A stretch of DNA of 64,000 nucleotides, taken from positions 3,119,918-3,183,917 of the forward strand of contig NZ_CP014226.1 in NCBI RefSeq assembly GCF_001545155.1, read 5' to 3'. Each line of letters opens with the position of its first letter. Within the stretch, counting starts at the first letter, position 1. Shown one piece after another: positions 47,218-57,470 of the stretch. The notes under the pieces are model-generated. The model worked only from the letters and a program-made list of their open reading frames with translations. It did not search any database and was not told the origin of the DNA. The stretch comes from Halomonas chromatireducens (GTDB taxonomy: Bacteria > Pseudomonadota > Gammaproteobacteria > Pseudomonadales > Halomonadaceae). The translations under genes were made by a program, and so were the position numbers.

Positions 47218-49560
47218 TCAGAAGGTCTGACCCAGTGAGAACTGGAAGAACTGGGTATCGTCGCCGCTCTTGTCGTTGAGTGGTTCGGCGATACTGAAAG
47301 TCAGCGGGCCCACCGGGGTCAGCCAGGAAAGGCCGATACCGGCACTGTAACGCAGCTCGCCCAAGTCAACGCCGGAGGAGCAGTTCGAAGGGCCATCGCC
47401 ATCGACCACCGGGTAACAGCTGGTCAGGAAGGTATTGCCGGCATCGATGAAGAAGCCGGTCTGCAGCGACCTCTGATCCTCGAGGAAGGGCATCGGGAAG
47501 AGTAGTTCCGCACTACCCTCGACCAGGACGTTGCCGCCCAGGGTACGGTCTCGCCCCGCCTCTCGGGGCGTGGTGCGCTGCCCCAGGGTGTTGGCAGTAA
47601 AACCGCGAACCGAGCCGAGGCCGCCGGCGAAGAAGTTCTCGTAGAAGGGGTGGGGGTCGCTGCCGATGCTGTCGGCATAGCCAAGGGTGGAGCCGAACTT
47701 CAGCGCCCAGGTCTCCTCTTCATTCAAGGCGAACAGCTGCTGCGCCCGTGCCCGCAGCTTGTAATACTCCGCATCGCTGCCCGGCGCAGCGGTCTCCAGC
47801 GACAGACGCTGGTAGTTGCCCGAGGTTGGCATGATGCCGCGGTTAAGGTTATTGCGCGTCCAACTGGCGGTGAGCTTGAGGCTCTGGGCGTCGGCGCCCT
47901 GCTCATCGACGTAGCGCACGATCTCCGAGGGCGTGTCGCGGTATGTCTTGACCGTCAGATCCTCGATGCTGGCACCGAAGTTGAGCCGCGACAGTTCACT
48001 GATCGGGTAACCGAAGTTGATACCCGCGCCGTAGGCATCGGTGGAGAAGGTCGAGATATCCGAATCGGCATAGTCGGTTTCGCGATAGAACAGATTGTAG
48101 CCCCGCGAGATGCCGTCCAGTGTCCAGTAGGGATCGGTATAGCCGAAGTTCACGCTGGTGAAGGTATCGCTGCGCTGAGCCCCGACGTTGACCCGGTTGC
48201 CGGTTCCCAGGAAGTTGTTCTGCGCCAGCGATGCCCCGTAGATGATGCCGGCGCTCTGGGAGAAACCGACGCTCGCCGAGATCGAACCGGAGGGCTGCTC
48301 CTCGACGGTATAGGTAACATCCAGCTTGTCGGACTCACCCGCCACCGGCTGGGTATCCACCTCCACCTGGCTGAAGAAGCCCAGGCGCTCCAGGCGCCGA
48401 CGCGACTGGCTGATCGACTCGGTGGAGGCGGGCGCGCCCTCCATCTGGATCATCTCGCGACGCAGCACCTCATCCTGAGTACTGGTGTTGCCGATGAAGT
48501 TGATACGTCGCACGTAGGCCCGCTGTCCCGGCTGAACACTGATGGTGAGGTCTACCGTCGAGCCGTCGGCACCGGGCTCCGGCACGCCTTCGACCCGGGC
48601 GAAGGCGAAACCCTCGGCACCCAGGCGAGCACGCAGTGCTTCGGTGGAAGCGGTCACGTCGCTGCGCGAGAAGATCTGGCCGCTCTCCACCTGGAGCAGA
48701 TCCCGCGCCTCACGTTCACTGACCTGCAGGTCGCCGGCGAAACGAATGTCGCCCAGACGATACTGTCGCCCCTCGTCGATGTTGACGGTAACGAAGATCC
48801 GCGACTTGTCCGGGCTGATCGATACCTGGGTCGAGGTGATGGCGAAGTCCACATAGCCGCGGTCGAGATAGAAGGAGCGCAGCCGCTCCAGGTCGCCGGA
48901 CAAGGCTTCACGGGAGTATTCGTCACGCGAGAACCAGCCGAAGAAGCGGCCAGGACGGTCGTTGAGTTCGAAGACATCACGCAGCTCGCTGTCGTCGAAA
49001 TCACGATTGCCGACAACGTTGATCTGGCGGATCTTGGCCACGGCACCTTCGTTGATATCGATATCAACCTGGACCCGCCCTTCATCGATTTCACGCACGC
49101 TGGTCTCGATGCGCGCACTGTAGCGGCCCTGCGCCTGGTAGACACCCTCCAGCTCACGCTGGATCTCCTCCAGGGTGGAGAGCTGCAGCACCTGTCCCTC
49201 GGCAAGGCCGCCTTCGCGAAGGCCGCGACGCAGGTCCTCCTCGGATAGCTGTCGGTTACCGCTGATGTTCAGCCGCGAGATGGTGGGACGCTCCACCACC
49301 TGGATGACAAGCACGTCACCGTCCCTGGCCAGTTGGATATCGTCGAACAGGCCGGTAGCGAACAGGCTGCGTGCCGCCTCCGCCAGTTCGCGGTCATCCA
49401 CCCGATCCCGGGCGCTGACGGGGAAGGCGTTGAAGACGGAAGCGGCGGAAACCCGCTGCAGCCCTTCCACGCGAATGTCGGTCACTTCAAAAGATTCGGC
49501 CAGCACCGTATTGGAACCGGCCAGCAGCAGAGCCGCCAGTCCGAGGGTCTTGATATTCAT
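47218..49560 (-). CDS. bamA: Outer-membrane protein assembly factor BamA
   Basis: Central Omp85 component of the BAM complex that inserts outer-membrane beta-barrels. The 780-residue protein has a signal peptide (MNIKTLGLAALLLAGSNTVLAE), five POTRA domains (about 23-425, starting FEVTDIRVEGLQRVSA), and a C-terminal 16-stranded barrel with the conserved GSVRGF loop-6 motif and terminal FQFSLGQTF. It lies between rseP and skp, the conserved order. Confidence 0.97.
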   Translation of the reverse strand: MNIKTLGLAALLLAGSNTVLAESFEVTDIRVEGLQRVSAASVFNAFPVSARDRVDDRELAEAARSLFATGLFDDIQLARDGDVLVIQVVERPTISRLNISGNRQLSEEDLRRGLREGGLAEGQVLQLSTLEEIQRELEGVYQAQGRYSARIETSVREIDEGRVQVDIDINEGAVAKIRQINVVGNRDFDDSELRDVFELNDRPGRFFGWFSRDEYSREALSGDLERLRSFYLDRGYVDFAITSTQVSISPDKSRIFVTVNIDEGRQYRLGDIRFAGDLQVSEREARDLLQVESGQIFSRSDVTASTEALRARLGAEGFAFARVEGVPEPGADGSTVDLTISVQPGQRAYVRRINFIGNTSTQDEVLRREMIQMEGAPASTESISQSRRRLERLGFFSQVEVDTQPVAGESDKLDVTYTVEEQPSGSISASVGFSQSAGIIYGASLAQNNFLGTGNRVNVGAQRSDTFTSVNFGYTDPYWTLDGISRGYNLFYRETDYADSDISTFSTDAYGAGINFGYPISELSRLNFGASIEDLTVKTYRDTPSEIVRYVDEQGADAQSLKLTASWTRNNLNRGIMPTSGNYQRLSLETAAPGSDAEYYKLRARAQQLFALNEEETWALKFGSTLGYADSIGSDPHPFYENFFAGGLGSVRGFTANTLGQRTTPREAGRDRTLGGNVLVEGSAELLFPMPFLEDQRSLQTGFFIDAGNTFLTSCYPVVDGDGPSNCSSGVDLGELRYSAGIGLSWLTPVGPLTFSIAEPLNDKSGDDTQFFQFSLGQTF

Positions 49561-49691
49561 GCAGTCGCTTCGCTCGCGTTGATCCGCCTGCCTGTCCAGA
49601 CAGGCACCTTATACATTTGTGCGGGTGACTGACAAGGTTGGAGTCCGGCTCCACCTCTCCCTGTGCCCCCTGCTGGGGGTCGTGTCGCTCG

Positions 49692-51050
49692 CTACCAGAG
49701 ACGCATCAGATCGAAATAGAGCGCCATCAACATCAGCGTGGCTATCAGCGCCAAACCAATACGCAGTCCCATCGCCTGGGTCCGCTCGGAAACCGGCCGG
49801 CCGCGGACCGCTTCCACGAAATAATAAAGCAGGTGGCCACCGTCGAGCACCGGAATTGGCAGCAGATTGAGCACCGCCAGGCTAATCGACAGGTAAGCCA
49901 GGAAGCTGATAAAGCTTTCCAATCCGGTGCGAGCCGTATCACCTGCCACCTGAGCGATGGTAATGGGGCCGGACAGGTTCGAAGGTGAGATCAGCCCCAC
50001 CAGCATCTTGCGGATAGCGCCCAGGGTCAAGAGCGTCATGTCACTGGTACGCCCCACCGCCTGACCCAGGGCCTCCACAGGACCATAGCGGATCTCCCGC
50101 CGATACTCTTCCGGCCACTCCACGCTCTCGACGCCGGCGCCAACGTAGCCGATGGACACGCCGGTTTCCAGCTCTCGTTCGCCGGGCACCATTGTCAGGC
50201 TCAGCTGCTCGCCATTGCGTGCCACATCAAGGGCCAGGCTCTCGCCAGGGCTCGTGCGCACGATATTGACGAAATCCATCCAGTCATCGACCGGCGTGCC
50301 GTTCACCGCCAGGACTTCATCGCCGGCCTGAAGCCCGGCCTGGGAGGCAGCCTCACCGTCGATGACCTGGCCCAGCCTGGCCGGAAATGGCGGTTGCCAG
50401 GGGGTAATACCCAGGGTGGCAAGGGGCTGGGGAGGATCCTGGCGAACCAGATAGTTTTCCACCGGCAGACGAAACTCGCGGGCTTCTTCGCGGGTATCGC
50501 CACGCGCCTGGAACGACAGTTCGCCGCTGGCGCCGATACGGGCGATCAGACGGAGATTGATGTCGTCCCAGGAGCGTACCGCATCGCCCTCCACCGCGAC
50601 GATCTCCTGACCGCTGCGCAGACCGCTACGTTCGGCCGGTGAGTCGACGGTCACATCGCCGACCACCGGTGCCACCGTGGTGGTACCGGCGACGAAAAGG
50701 GCCCAGTAGGCAACGATGGCGAGCAGAAAGTTGGCCAGCGGACCGGCCGCCACGATGGCAATGCGCTGCCACACCGTCTTGCGGTTGAACGCTTCATGCA
50801 ACTGCTCGTCGGGCACCGGCGCCTCGCGTTCATCGAGCATCTTGACATAGCCGCCGAGCGGGATGGCGGCAATGGCAAACTCGGTACCGTTGCGGTCGAC
50901 CCGGGACCAGATGGGCTTGCCGAAGCCCACCGAGAAACGCAGCACCTTGACGCCGCAGCGCCGCGCCACCCAGTAATGCCCGTACTCGTGGAAAGTAATC
51001 AGCAGGCCCAGCACCACGATGACGGCCAGCACATTCTGGATCAGGCCCAA
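49692..51050 (-). CDS. rseP: Site-2 regulated intramembrane protease RseP
   Basis: Zinc metalloprotease that cleaves anti-sigma-E factor and signal peptides within the membrane. The 452-residue protein has the HEYGH zinc motif at 21-25 in the first helix, two PDZ domains (about 110-290, e.g. AGLQAGDEVLAVNGTPVDDW), and the second metal site in SISLAVLNLLPIPVLDGGHLL. The start is TTG at 51050 (MGLIQNVLAVIVVL) with GGAGG 5 nt upstream. The dxr-rseP-bamA-skp order joins isoprenoid synthesis with envelope assembly, as in related genomes. Confidence 0.96.
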   Translation of the reverse strand: MGLIQNVLAVIVVLGLLITFHEYGHYWVARRCGVKVLRFSVGFGKPIWSRVDRNGTEFAIAAIPLGGYVKMLDEREAPVPDEQLHEAFNRKTVWQRIAIVAAGPLANFLLAIVAYWALFVAGTTTVAPVVGDVTVDSPAERSGLRSGQEIVAVEGDAVRSWDDINLRLIARIGASGELSFQARGDTREEAREFRLPVENYLVRQDPPQPLATLGITPWQPPFPARLGQVIDGEAASQAGLQAGDEVLAVNGTPVDDWMDFVNIVRTSPGESLALDVARNGEQLSLTMVPGERELETGVSIGYVGAGVESVEWPEEYRREIRYGPVEALGQAVGRTSDMTLLTLGAIRKMLVGLISPSNLSGPITIAQVAGDTARTGLESFISFLAYLSISLAVLNLLPIPVLDGGHLLYYFVEAVRGRPVSERTQAMGLRIGLALIATLMLMALYFDLMRLW

Positions 51051-51099
51051 GTCAGCCTCCTTCTAGGTAACATGATGACAGTCGCCACCGGTGATTGGC

Positions 51100-52275
51100 T
51101 CAACGACGCTGCAGCCAGTCGCTGGCCATGTGGCGAGCCCGCGCGTTGGCCTCCAGGATGGCCTCCAGGTCGGCGGCCGGCGCCACAGGCAGCGCCTCCA
51201 GCGTCCTTTCAACCACCTCGGCAATGCCGCCAAAACTTAACCGTCCGGCAAGAAAGGCATCGACTGCGATCTCGTTGGCTGCATTGAGTACCGCAGGCGC
51301 CGTCCCTCCTGCCACCATGGCTTCCCGGGCAAGGCGCAGGCAGGGAAAGGCCGCTTCGTCAGGCGCCTCGAAGTCTAGCCGTGCGACCTGGAACAGGTCG
51401 AGGGCCTCGACCCCGGCATCGATGCGCTCCGGCCAGGCCAGTCCGTAGGCGATGGGGGTGCGCATGTCGGGGTTACCCAGTTGTGCCAGCACCGACCCGT
51501 CGCTGTAGGCGGCCATGGAGTGGATCACGCTTTGGGGATGCACCACCACCTTTACCTGATCCGGGCGCGCGTCGAACAGCCAGCACGCCTCGATCAGCTC
51601 CAGCCCCTTGTTCATCAGGGTGGCGCTATCAACGGAAATTTTGCGCCCCATGGACCAGTTGGGATGGGCGCAGGCCTGCTCCGGCGTCACCGTCGCCAGC
51701 GCCTGCGGCGACCACCCCCGGAAGGGCCCGCCGGAAGCGGTCAGCAGCAGCTGGGTGACGCCGTGCTTCGCCAGACCACCACGATGCTCGTGAGGTAGAC
51801 ACTGGTAGATGGCATTATGTTCGGAATCGATGGGCAGAAGCAGGGCGCCATGCCGAGCCACCGCGTCCATGAACAGGGCGCCGGACATCACCAGCGCCTC
51901 CTTGTTGGCCAGCAATACCCGCTTGGCGGCCCGAACCGCCGCCAGCGTCGGCAGCAGCCCGGCGGCACCGACGATGGCGGCCATTACCACATCCACCTCG
52001 CCCGCCTCGACCACCTCGACCAGCGCCTCGGCGCCGCTGCGCACCTCCGTACTCAGTCCGCTTTCGGCAAGTTCACGGCGCAACCAGGCGGCGTCCTCCT
52101 CCCTGTCCAGCACCGCCACCCTCGGCCGGTGGCGCCGGCACTGTGCCAGCAGGGCTTCGCGGGAGCGATGGGCCGTGAGGGCGTAAACCTCATAGCGCTC
52201 GGGATGACGGGCGACCACATCCAGCGTGCTGGTACCGATCGAACCGGTCGCGCCGAGTACCGTGACAGCCAACAC
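51100..52275 (-). CDS. dxr: 1-deoxy-D-xylulose-5-phosphate reductoisomerase
   Basis: Second enzyme of the MEP isoprenoid pathway, converting DXP to MEP with NADPH. The 391-residue protein begins [20 protein letters not shown] (NADPH-binding), and contains [15 protein letters not shown] (metal-binding Asp/Glu), [10 protein letters not shown] (flexible loop) and [23 protein letters not shown]. The start codon is GTG at 52275, immediately next to the cdsA stop, so translation is likely coupled. Confidence 0.97.
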   Translation of the reverse strand: MLAVTVLGATGSIGTSTLDVVARHPERYEVYALTAHRSREALLAQCRRHRPRVAVLDREEDAAWLRRELAESGLSTEVRSGAEALVEVVEAGEVDVVMAAIVGAAGLLPTLAAVRAAKRVLLANKEALVMSGALFMDAVARHGALLLPIDSEHNAIYQCLPHEHRGGLAKHGVTQLLLTASGGPFRGWSPQALATVTPEQACAHPNWSMGRKISVDSATLMNKGLELIEACWLFDARPDQVKVVVHPQSVIHSMAAYSDGSVLAQLGNPDMRTPIAYGLAWPERIDAGVEALDLFQVARLDFEAPDEAAFPCLRLAREAMVAGGTAPAVLNAANEIAVDAFLAGRLSFGGIAEVVERTLEALPVAPAADLEAILEANARARHMASDWLQRR

Positions 52276-53076
52276 CTACAGAACCCCGAGAGAGAGCAAC
52301 GCAAACAGCGGTACGGCCGCCGTCAGGCTGTCGATGCGGTCGAGGACACCGCCATGACCGGGCAAGAGGTTGCTCGAGTCCTTGATGCCCCGGTAGCGCT
52401 TGAGCATGCTCTCCACCAGGTCACCCAGCACCGAAACCAGGGTCACCACTGCGGTAGCGAGCACCAGGGCCACGCCACCGCCCATACCCAGGCCCTGCCA
52501 GGCAGCGAATATCAGCGCCAGCAGGAAGGTGACGGCAAGCCCACCGAGCACCCCCTCCCAGGACTTGCCGGGGCTGACCCGGGGGGCCAGCTTGCGCCGG
52601 CCCCAGGCGCGTCCGGCGAAGTAGGCACCGATGTCGGCCCCCCAGACCAGCAACAGCACGAAGAGCAGCCACACGGCGCCAGCGTCGCGCAAGATATTGA
52701 AGCCGACCCAGGCTGGCAACAATACCAACACGCCCATGCACAGCCGCAGCAACGTCGACTGCCACTGCTCCCCCTTAGCGGGATAGTGAATCACCCAGTA
52801 GAGGTTCGCCAGCCACCCGACCAGCGCCAGCCATAGCGGCCAGACGGCCAGCATGGCACCTGTCGCCCAGAACAGCAGCATGAGCACGGCCAGGCCAGCC
52901 ACGAGAGCCAGACGCTGGTTCTGCTCCGCGACTCCGGCAAGATTGGTCCACTCCCAGGCCGCCAGCAATACGATGGCGGCAGTAAAGGCGGCAAAGGCAC
53001 CCCCCTGCAGACCGAAAAGGCCTGCCAGCATCAGCGGCGCCAGCCAGGCCGCGGTGATAATTCGCTGTCTAAGCAC
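52276..53076 (-). CDS. cdsA: Phosphatidate cytidylyltransferase
   Basis: Makes CDP-diacylglycerol, the precursor of all phospholipids, at the inner membrane. The 266-residue protein has about eight hydrophobic helices and the CdsA signature near the C-terminus (SPGKSWEGVLGG and GDLVESMLKRYRGIKDSSN followed by LLPGHGGVLDRIDSL). The start is a GTG at 53076 (MLRQRIITAAW), overlapping the uppS stop region by 8 nt. Confidence 0.96.
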   Translation of the reverse strand: MLRQRIITAAWLAPLMLAGLFGLQGGAFAAFTAAIVLLAAWEWTNLAGVAEQNQRLALVAGLAVLMLLFWATGAMLAVWPLWLALVGWLANLYWVIHYPAKGEQWQSTLLRLCMGVLVLLPAWVGFNILRDAGAVWLLFVLLLVWGADIGAYFAGRAWGRRKLAPRVSPGKSWEGVLGGLAVTFLLALIFAAWQGLGMGGGVALVLATAVVTLVSVLGDLVESMLKRYRGIKDSSNLLPGHGGVLDRIDSLTAAVPLFALLSLGVL

Positions 53077-53845
53077 CTTGGGCCTCGATCTGCTCGTCGG
53101 TCATGCCGAAACGGCGCTGCCGTCGGCGAAAATCGTCGATGGCCAGGTCAAGTGCCGCGCCATCGAAGTCGGGCCACAGCAGTGGCGTGAAATAGAGTTC
53201 GGCATAGGCCATCTGCCACAGCAGGAAATTGGAGATGCGCTGCTCACCGCTGGTGCGAATACAGAGATCCACCGGTGCTTCCTGAGCAAGGCAGAGCTCG
53301 TCCTGAACGCTCTTCTCGGTAATGGCAGCAGGATCAAGCTCACCCATGGCCGCACGCTCGGCAAGACGCCGGGCGGCCCTGGTGATGTCCCAGTGTCCGC
53401 CGTAGTTGGCGGCGACCACCAGATGCATGCGGCGGTTGTCCCGAGTCATCTCCTCGGCCCTGACAATGTACTTCTGGATGGAGGAGGAGAAGGCGGAGCG
53501 GTCGCCGATCACCGATAGCCGGATACCGTTGGCGTGGAGCTTTTTCACTTCACGCTTCAGGGCGATCAGGAACAGCTCCATCAGGGCACGCACTTCGGCT
53601 TCCGGGCGGCGCCAGTTCTCGCTGGAGAAGGCAAACAGGGTCAGCGTTTCCACGCCACGCTCGGCCGCACGGCGGATCACCGCACGCACGGCCTCGACGC
53701 CGGCACGATGGCCTCGCACGCCGGAGAGCCCCCTTGCTCGCGCCCAGCGATTGTTGCCATCCATGATAATCGCCACATGTCGCGGCACGTCTCCACCCGG
53801 TGCGTTCGGCGGCACCTGGGATCCTGGGGTCTGCGCTGACGTCAT
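53069..53845 (-). CDS. uppS: Undecaprenyl diphosphate synthase
   Basis: Cis-prenyltransferase that makes the C55 lipid carrier for peptidoglycan and O-antigen. The 258-residue protein contains HVAIIMDGNNRWARARGLSGVRGH (catalytic Asp and FPP-binding), TLFAFSSENWRRP and DLCIRTSGEQRISNFLLWQMAYAE. The ATG at 53845 is preferred; a TTG four codons upstream is possible. The first ~25 residues are a flexible Pro/Gly-rich extension. Confidence 0.96.
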   Translation of the reverse strand: MTSAQTPGSQVPPNAPGGDVPRHVAIIMDGNNRWARARGLSGVRGHRAGVEAVRAVIRRAAERGVETLTLFAFSSENWRRPEAEVRALMELFLIALKREVKKLHANGIRLSVIGDRSAFSSSIQKYIVRAEEMTRDNRRMHLVVAANYGGHWDITRAARRLAERAAMGELDPAAITEKSVQDELCLAQEAPVDLCIRTSGEQRISNFLLWQMAYAELYFTPLLWPDFDGAALDLAIDDFRRRQRRFGMTDEQIEAQGA

Positions 53846-53911
53846 GATGTCTCGCAATGGAATGGGCGGGGCCAGGCGGAAGTCCCTCGAGGGGCTTCCG
53901 CCCGACGCTCC

Positions 53912-54469
53912 TCAGACCTGCATCAGGTCATGTTCCTTTGTTTCCAGCAGCTTGTCGATCTCGGCAATGTACTTGTCGGTCAGCTTCTGAATCGCCTCTT
54001 CACCCCGATGCTGCTCGTCCTCGGAGATCTCCTTCTCCTTGAGTAGGGACTTGAAGTCGCCATTGGCATCGCGACGGACATTGCGAACCGCTACGCGGGC
54101 ATGCTCGGCCTCGGCACGCGCCTGTTTAATGTAGCCCTTTCGGGTCTCCTCGGTAAGCATCGGCATGGGTACGCGAATCACGGTGCCGGCGCTCGCCGGG
54201 TTCAAGCCCAGGTCGGAAGTCATGATCGCCTTCTCGATCTTGGCCACCATGCCCTGCTCCCACGGCACGATACTGAGCGTGCGGGCGTCTTCCACGTTGA
54301 CCGAGGCCACCTGGCTCAGCGGCACCTGGCTACCGTAGTAGTCCACCGTCACCGCGTCGAGAATGCTGGAGTGAGCACGCCCGGTACGGATCTTGTTGAA
54401 GTTGCTGTGAAGGGCCTCGAGGCTCTTCTTCATTCGGCTTTCAGCATCTTTCTTGATGTCATCGATCAC
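53912..54469 (-). CDS. frr: Ribosome recycling factor
   Basis: Works with EF-G to split ribosomes after termination. The 185-residue protein begins [20 protein letters not shown] and has the conserved [54 protein letters not shown] and [20 protein letters not shown] segments. The start is GTG at 54469. It lies 4 bp downstream of pyrH. Confidence 0.97.
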   Translation of the reverse strand: MIDDIKKDAESRMKKSLEALHSNFNKIRTGRAHSSILDAVTVDYYGSQVPLSQVASVNVEDARTLSIVPWEQGMVAKIEKAIMTSDLGLNPASAGTVIRVPMPMLTEETRKGYIKQARAEAEHARVAVRNVRRDANGDFKSLLKEKEISEDEQHRGEEAIQKLTDKYIAEIDKLLETKEHDLMQV

Positions 54470-54473
54470 AGTG

Positions 54474-55250
54474 TCAACCTCTGTCTATCAGCGTGCCTTC
54501 CTTGCCGCCCATCACCAGATTCAGCAGGGCGCCCGGCTTGTTCATGTTGAATACGCGAACCGGCATGTCATGGTCCCGCACCAGGCAGATGGCGGTCAAA
54601 TCCATGATGCCGAGCTTCTGGTCCAGCGCATCGTCATAGCTCAGCATGTCGTACTTGATCGCATCGGCGTGTTTCACCGGATCCTTGTCATAGACCCCAT
54701 CCACCTTGGTGGCCTTGACCACCACGTCGGCATCGATCTCGATGCCGCGCAAACAGGCCGCCGAATCAGTGGTAAAAAACGGATTGCCGGTTCCGGCGGA
54801 AAACAATACCACGTCTCCGGACGTCAGGTAGCGAATGGCGGTGCGTCGGTCGTAATGCTCCACCACCCCGCTCATGGGAATGGCCGACATGACCCGCGAG
54901 CGGATATTGGAACGCTCTAGGGCGTCGCGCATGGCAAGGGCGTTCATCACCGTGGCCAGCATGCCCATGTGGTCACCGGTGACGCGATCCATGCCGGCCT
55001 CGTTGAGTGCGGCACCGCGGAACAGATTCCCCCCACCGACCACGATACCCACCTGTACGCCGATGCCGACCAGCTGTCCGATCTCCAGTGCCATGCGATC
55101 GAGCACTTTGGGGTCGATCCCGAATTCGTGCTCGCCCATCAGGGCTTCACCGGAGAGCTTGAGCAGGATGCGCTTGTACTTGGATTTTTCACTGCGGGAT
55201 TTTTCGGAGCGGGGCAGGGCGGAACTATCGACCTGTTCGGTTGTAGGCAT
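54474..55250 (-). CDS. pyrH: UMP kinase
   Basis: Hexameric kinase that phosphorylates UMP to UDP. The 258-residue protein carries a short extra N-terminus ([20 protein letters not shown]) before the usual [15 protein letters not shown] start, then [52 protein letters not shown] and [15 protein letters not shown]. The rpsB-tsf-pyrH-frr order is nearly universal. Confidence 0.97.
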   Translation of the reverse strand: MPTTEQVDSSALPRSEKSRSEKSKYKRILLKLSGEALMGEHEFGIDPKVLDRMALEIGQLVGIGVQVGIVVGGGNLFRGAALNEAGMDRVTGDHMGMLATVMNALAMRDALERSNIRSRVMSAIPMSGVVEHYDRRTAIRYLTSGDVVLFSAGTGNPFFTTDSAACLRGIEIDADVVVKATKVDGVYDKDPVKHADAIKYDMLSYDDALDQKLGIMDLTAICLVRDHDMPVRVFNMNKPGALLNLVMGGKEGTLIDRG

Positions 55251-55316
55251 GGCAACTCTCCTGGGCGCAAGGGGATGAAGCGTTTCTACTACGGCCGACG
55301 CGCCGGCCGGATACGA

Positions 55317-55344
55317 GAAGGCGTGCGCTTCCGCGCACGCCGTT
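55317..55344 (-). terminator. Stem-loop between tsf and pyrH
   Basis: Perfect 9-bp stem (55320-55328 with 55333-55341, TTCC loop), extended by GAA/TTC outside, located 20 nt after the tsf stop on the minus strand. The following bases (TTCTCG) give only a weak T-run, so it may attenuate rather than fully stop transcription into pyrH-frr. Confidence 0.55.
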
Positions 55345-55366
55345 CTTCGAACTGGAACCTCTGACC

Positions 55367-56236
55367 TTAGCTGCGGCCAGCCTGTTCCATGACTTCCTTG
55401 GCAAAATCGACCTCTTCCTTCTCGATGCCCTCACCCACCTCGAAGCGGATGAAACCGAGAACCTCTCCACCCGCAGCCTTGACGAACTCGGCAACGGACT
55501 GGTTCGGATCCGTGACGAAGGGCTGCTCTGTCAGGCTGTTCTCGGCCAGGTACTTCTTCAGGCGGCCTTCGACCATCTTCTCGGCGATCTGCTCAGGCTT
55601 GCCGGCCATGTCGGGCTGGGCCAGGATGATCGCCTTTTCCTTGTCGAGCTCTTCCTGGGGCATGTCCTCGGGGCGTGCCACGGACGGATTGATCGCCGCC
55701 ACGTGCATGGCGACGTCCTTGGCCACCTCGCTGTTGCCACCCTTGAGCTCGGTCAGCACGCCGATGCGGCCACCGTGGACGTATTCGCCAACCAGCCCGC
55801 CTTCGGCAGCCTCGACGACGGCGCAGCGACGAACGCTGATGTTCTCGCCGATCTTCTGCACCAGCTGCTCGCGAACGGTCTCGAGCTCGCCGCTCATCAC
55901 CGCTGCCACGTCTTCGCTCTTGGCGGAGAAGAAGGCGCCGGCGATCTTGTCGGCAAAGGCTTTGAAGTTGTCGTCACGAGCGACGAAGTCGGTCTCGGAG
56001 TTGATCTCCACCACCACGCCGTAGCTTCCGTCTTCGGCGACACGGGTCACCACGGCGCCTTCGGCGGCGGTGCGGCCAGCCTTTTTGGCGGCCTTGAGAC
56101 CGGAACTCTTGCGGAGGTTCTCGATGGCGACCTCGATGTCACCATCGGCCTCGGTGAGAGCCTTCTTGCACTCCATCATGCCGAGCCCGGTACGCTCGCG
56201 CAGTTCCTTGACCTGGGAGGCGCTGATCGCTGCCAT
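55367..56236 (-). CDS. tsf: Elongation factor Ts
   Basis: Nucleotide exchange factor for EF-Tu. The 289-residue protein (start [19 protein letters not shown] at 56236) has the conserved [44 protein letters not shown] and [16 protein letters not shown] segments, and a C-terminal coiled/subdomain typical of the 283-295 residue form. An ATG three codons upstream is possible. It is cotranscribed with rpsB, with a GC-rich hairpin between. Confidence 0.97.
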   Translation of the reverse strand: MAAISASQVKELRERTGLGMMECKKALTEADGDIEVAIENLRKSSGLKAAKKAGRTAAEGAVVTRVAEDGSYGVVVEINSETDFVARDDNFKAFADKIAGAFFSAKSEDVAAVMSGELETVREQLVQKIGENISVRRCAVVEAAEGGLVGEYVHGGRIGVLTELKGGNSEVAKDVAMHVAAINPSVARPEDMPQEELDKEKAIILAQPDMAGKPEQIAEKMVEGRLKKYLAENSLTEQPFVTDPNQSVAEFVKAAGGEVLGFIRFEVGEGIEKEEVDFAKEVMEQAGRS

Positions 56237-56320
56237 GGTATTCACCTCTTGATAGTTGAACCCTGGATCGGTTCGACCTGGAAATAAGTGCGCCGGACCC
56301 TTGCGGAGCCCGGTGGATTC

Positions 56321-56343
56321 CCGCCCCGGCGATGCCGGGGCGG
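56321..56343 (-). other. Hairpin between rpsB and tsf
   Basis: Perfect 10-bp GC stem (56321-56330 with 56334-56343, loop GAT) in the 174-bp gap. No T-run follows on the minus strand. Partial attenuators or processing sites between rpsB and tsf are known in other bacteria; this would fit that role. Confidence 0.5.
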
Positions 56344-56410
56344 AAGAGCGGGCCGGAGTTGAAACAGACCCGACGCGACCGGACAGGCACGCTGCCCGGC
56401 TGGCTCGCCG

Positions 56411-57157
56411 TTACTCGGCAGCGGCAGTCGCGTCGCCGCCTTCACTCTCGGTGACCTCGACGAACTCGTCGGGACGGCCTTCCTTCGCACGTGCGCAAGC
56501 GTCAGCGATCGCCTTGACGTAGATCTGGATGGCGCGGATGGAGTCATCGTTGCCCGGGATCACATAGTCGACGCCGTCCGGATCGGAGTTGGTGTCTACC
56601 ACACCGATGACCGGGATTCCCAGCTTGTTCGCTTCGTTGATGGCGATGCGCTCGTGATCGACATCGATGACGAACAGGGCATCGGGCAGGCCGCCCATTT
56701 CCTTGATACCGCCGATGGAGCGCTCGAGCTTGTCCTGCTCGCGGGTCGCCATCAGGACCTCTTTCTTGGTCAGCTTCTCGAAGGTGCCATCCTCGCGCAT
56801 GGTCTCGAGGTCGCGCAGGCGCTTGATCGACTGACGAATGGTCTTGTAGTTCGTCAGCATGCCGCCGAGCCAGCGGTGGTTGACGAACGGATGGCCGACG
56901 CGGTTGGCCTCTTCCTTGATGATCTTGCTGGCGCTGCGCTTGGTTCCAACGAACAGGATCTTGTTGTTGGACGCTGCCATCTTCTCGACCACGTCGATCA
57001 CCTCATTGAGGGCCGGCAGAGTGTGCTCGAGGTTGATGATGTGGATCTTGTTACGGGCGCCGAAGATGAACTTGCTCATCTTCGGGTTCCAGTAACGGGT
57101 CTGGTGACCGAAGTGAGCGCCTGCCTTCAGCAGATCGCGCATATTGACGTGTGCCAT
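56411..57157 (-). CDS. rpsB: Ribosomal protein S2
   Basis: Small-subunit ribosomal protein bound near the Shine-Dalgarno site. The 248-residue protein (start [20 protein letters not shown] at 57157) shows [47 protein letters not shown] and [15 protein letters not shown], standard for S2. The 25-codon upstream extension lies in the leader and is not real. It heads rpsB-tsf-pyrH-frr and is divergent from map. Confidence 0.98.
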   Translation of the reverse strand: MAHVNMRDLLKAGAHFGHQTRYWNPKMSKFIFGARNKIHIINLEHTLPALNEVIDVVEKMAASNNKILFVGTKRSASKIIKEEANRVGHPFVNHRWLGGMLTNYKTIRQSIKRLRDLETMREDGTFEKLTKKEVLMATREQDKLERSIGGIKEMGGLPDALFVIDVDHERIAINEANKLGIPVIGVVDTNSDPDGVDYVIPGNDDSIRAIQIYVKAIADACARAKEGRPDEFVEVTESEGGDATAAAE

Positions 57158-57470
57158 GATGACTCCTGAAAATCGGGTTAGGCCTCCACGCACCCCATGG
57201 ATCCGACTACCGAGGCGGCGCCGCGGCAGCACCCGGGACCATGTGCCGGTGCGTGTGTGTTTTTCAAGGCTATATTGTCGAAACGCGGTATGCGCCTCGT
57301 TGTCACGCTCTCACTGCTGTCGACGCTCAGCCGAGCCACGGCCTTGAGCGAGGGTCGACGATTGCAGGATAGCGCGCGGCTTTATACCATAGTTCGCCGA
57401 CGAGATGAAGTCGCCCGCCGCGTACACCCGCTATTTGCCGGGCGCGACAACCCCTCAGAACCGAGACCCC
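57158..57470. other. Divergent intergenic region between rpsB and map
   Basis: 313 bases holding the rpsB and map control regions. The rpsB side should contain its promoter and the structured leader that S2 binds for feedback control in other gammaproteobacteria; an AT-rich patch at 57255-57285 is the likely promoter area. I could not define exact hexamers. Confidence 0.5.
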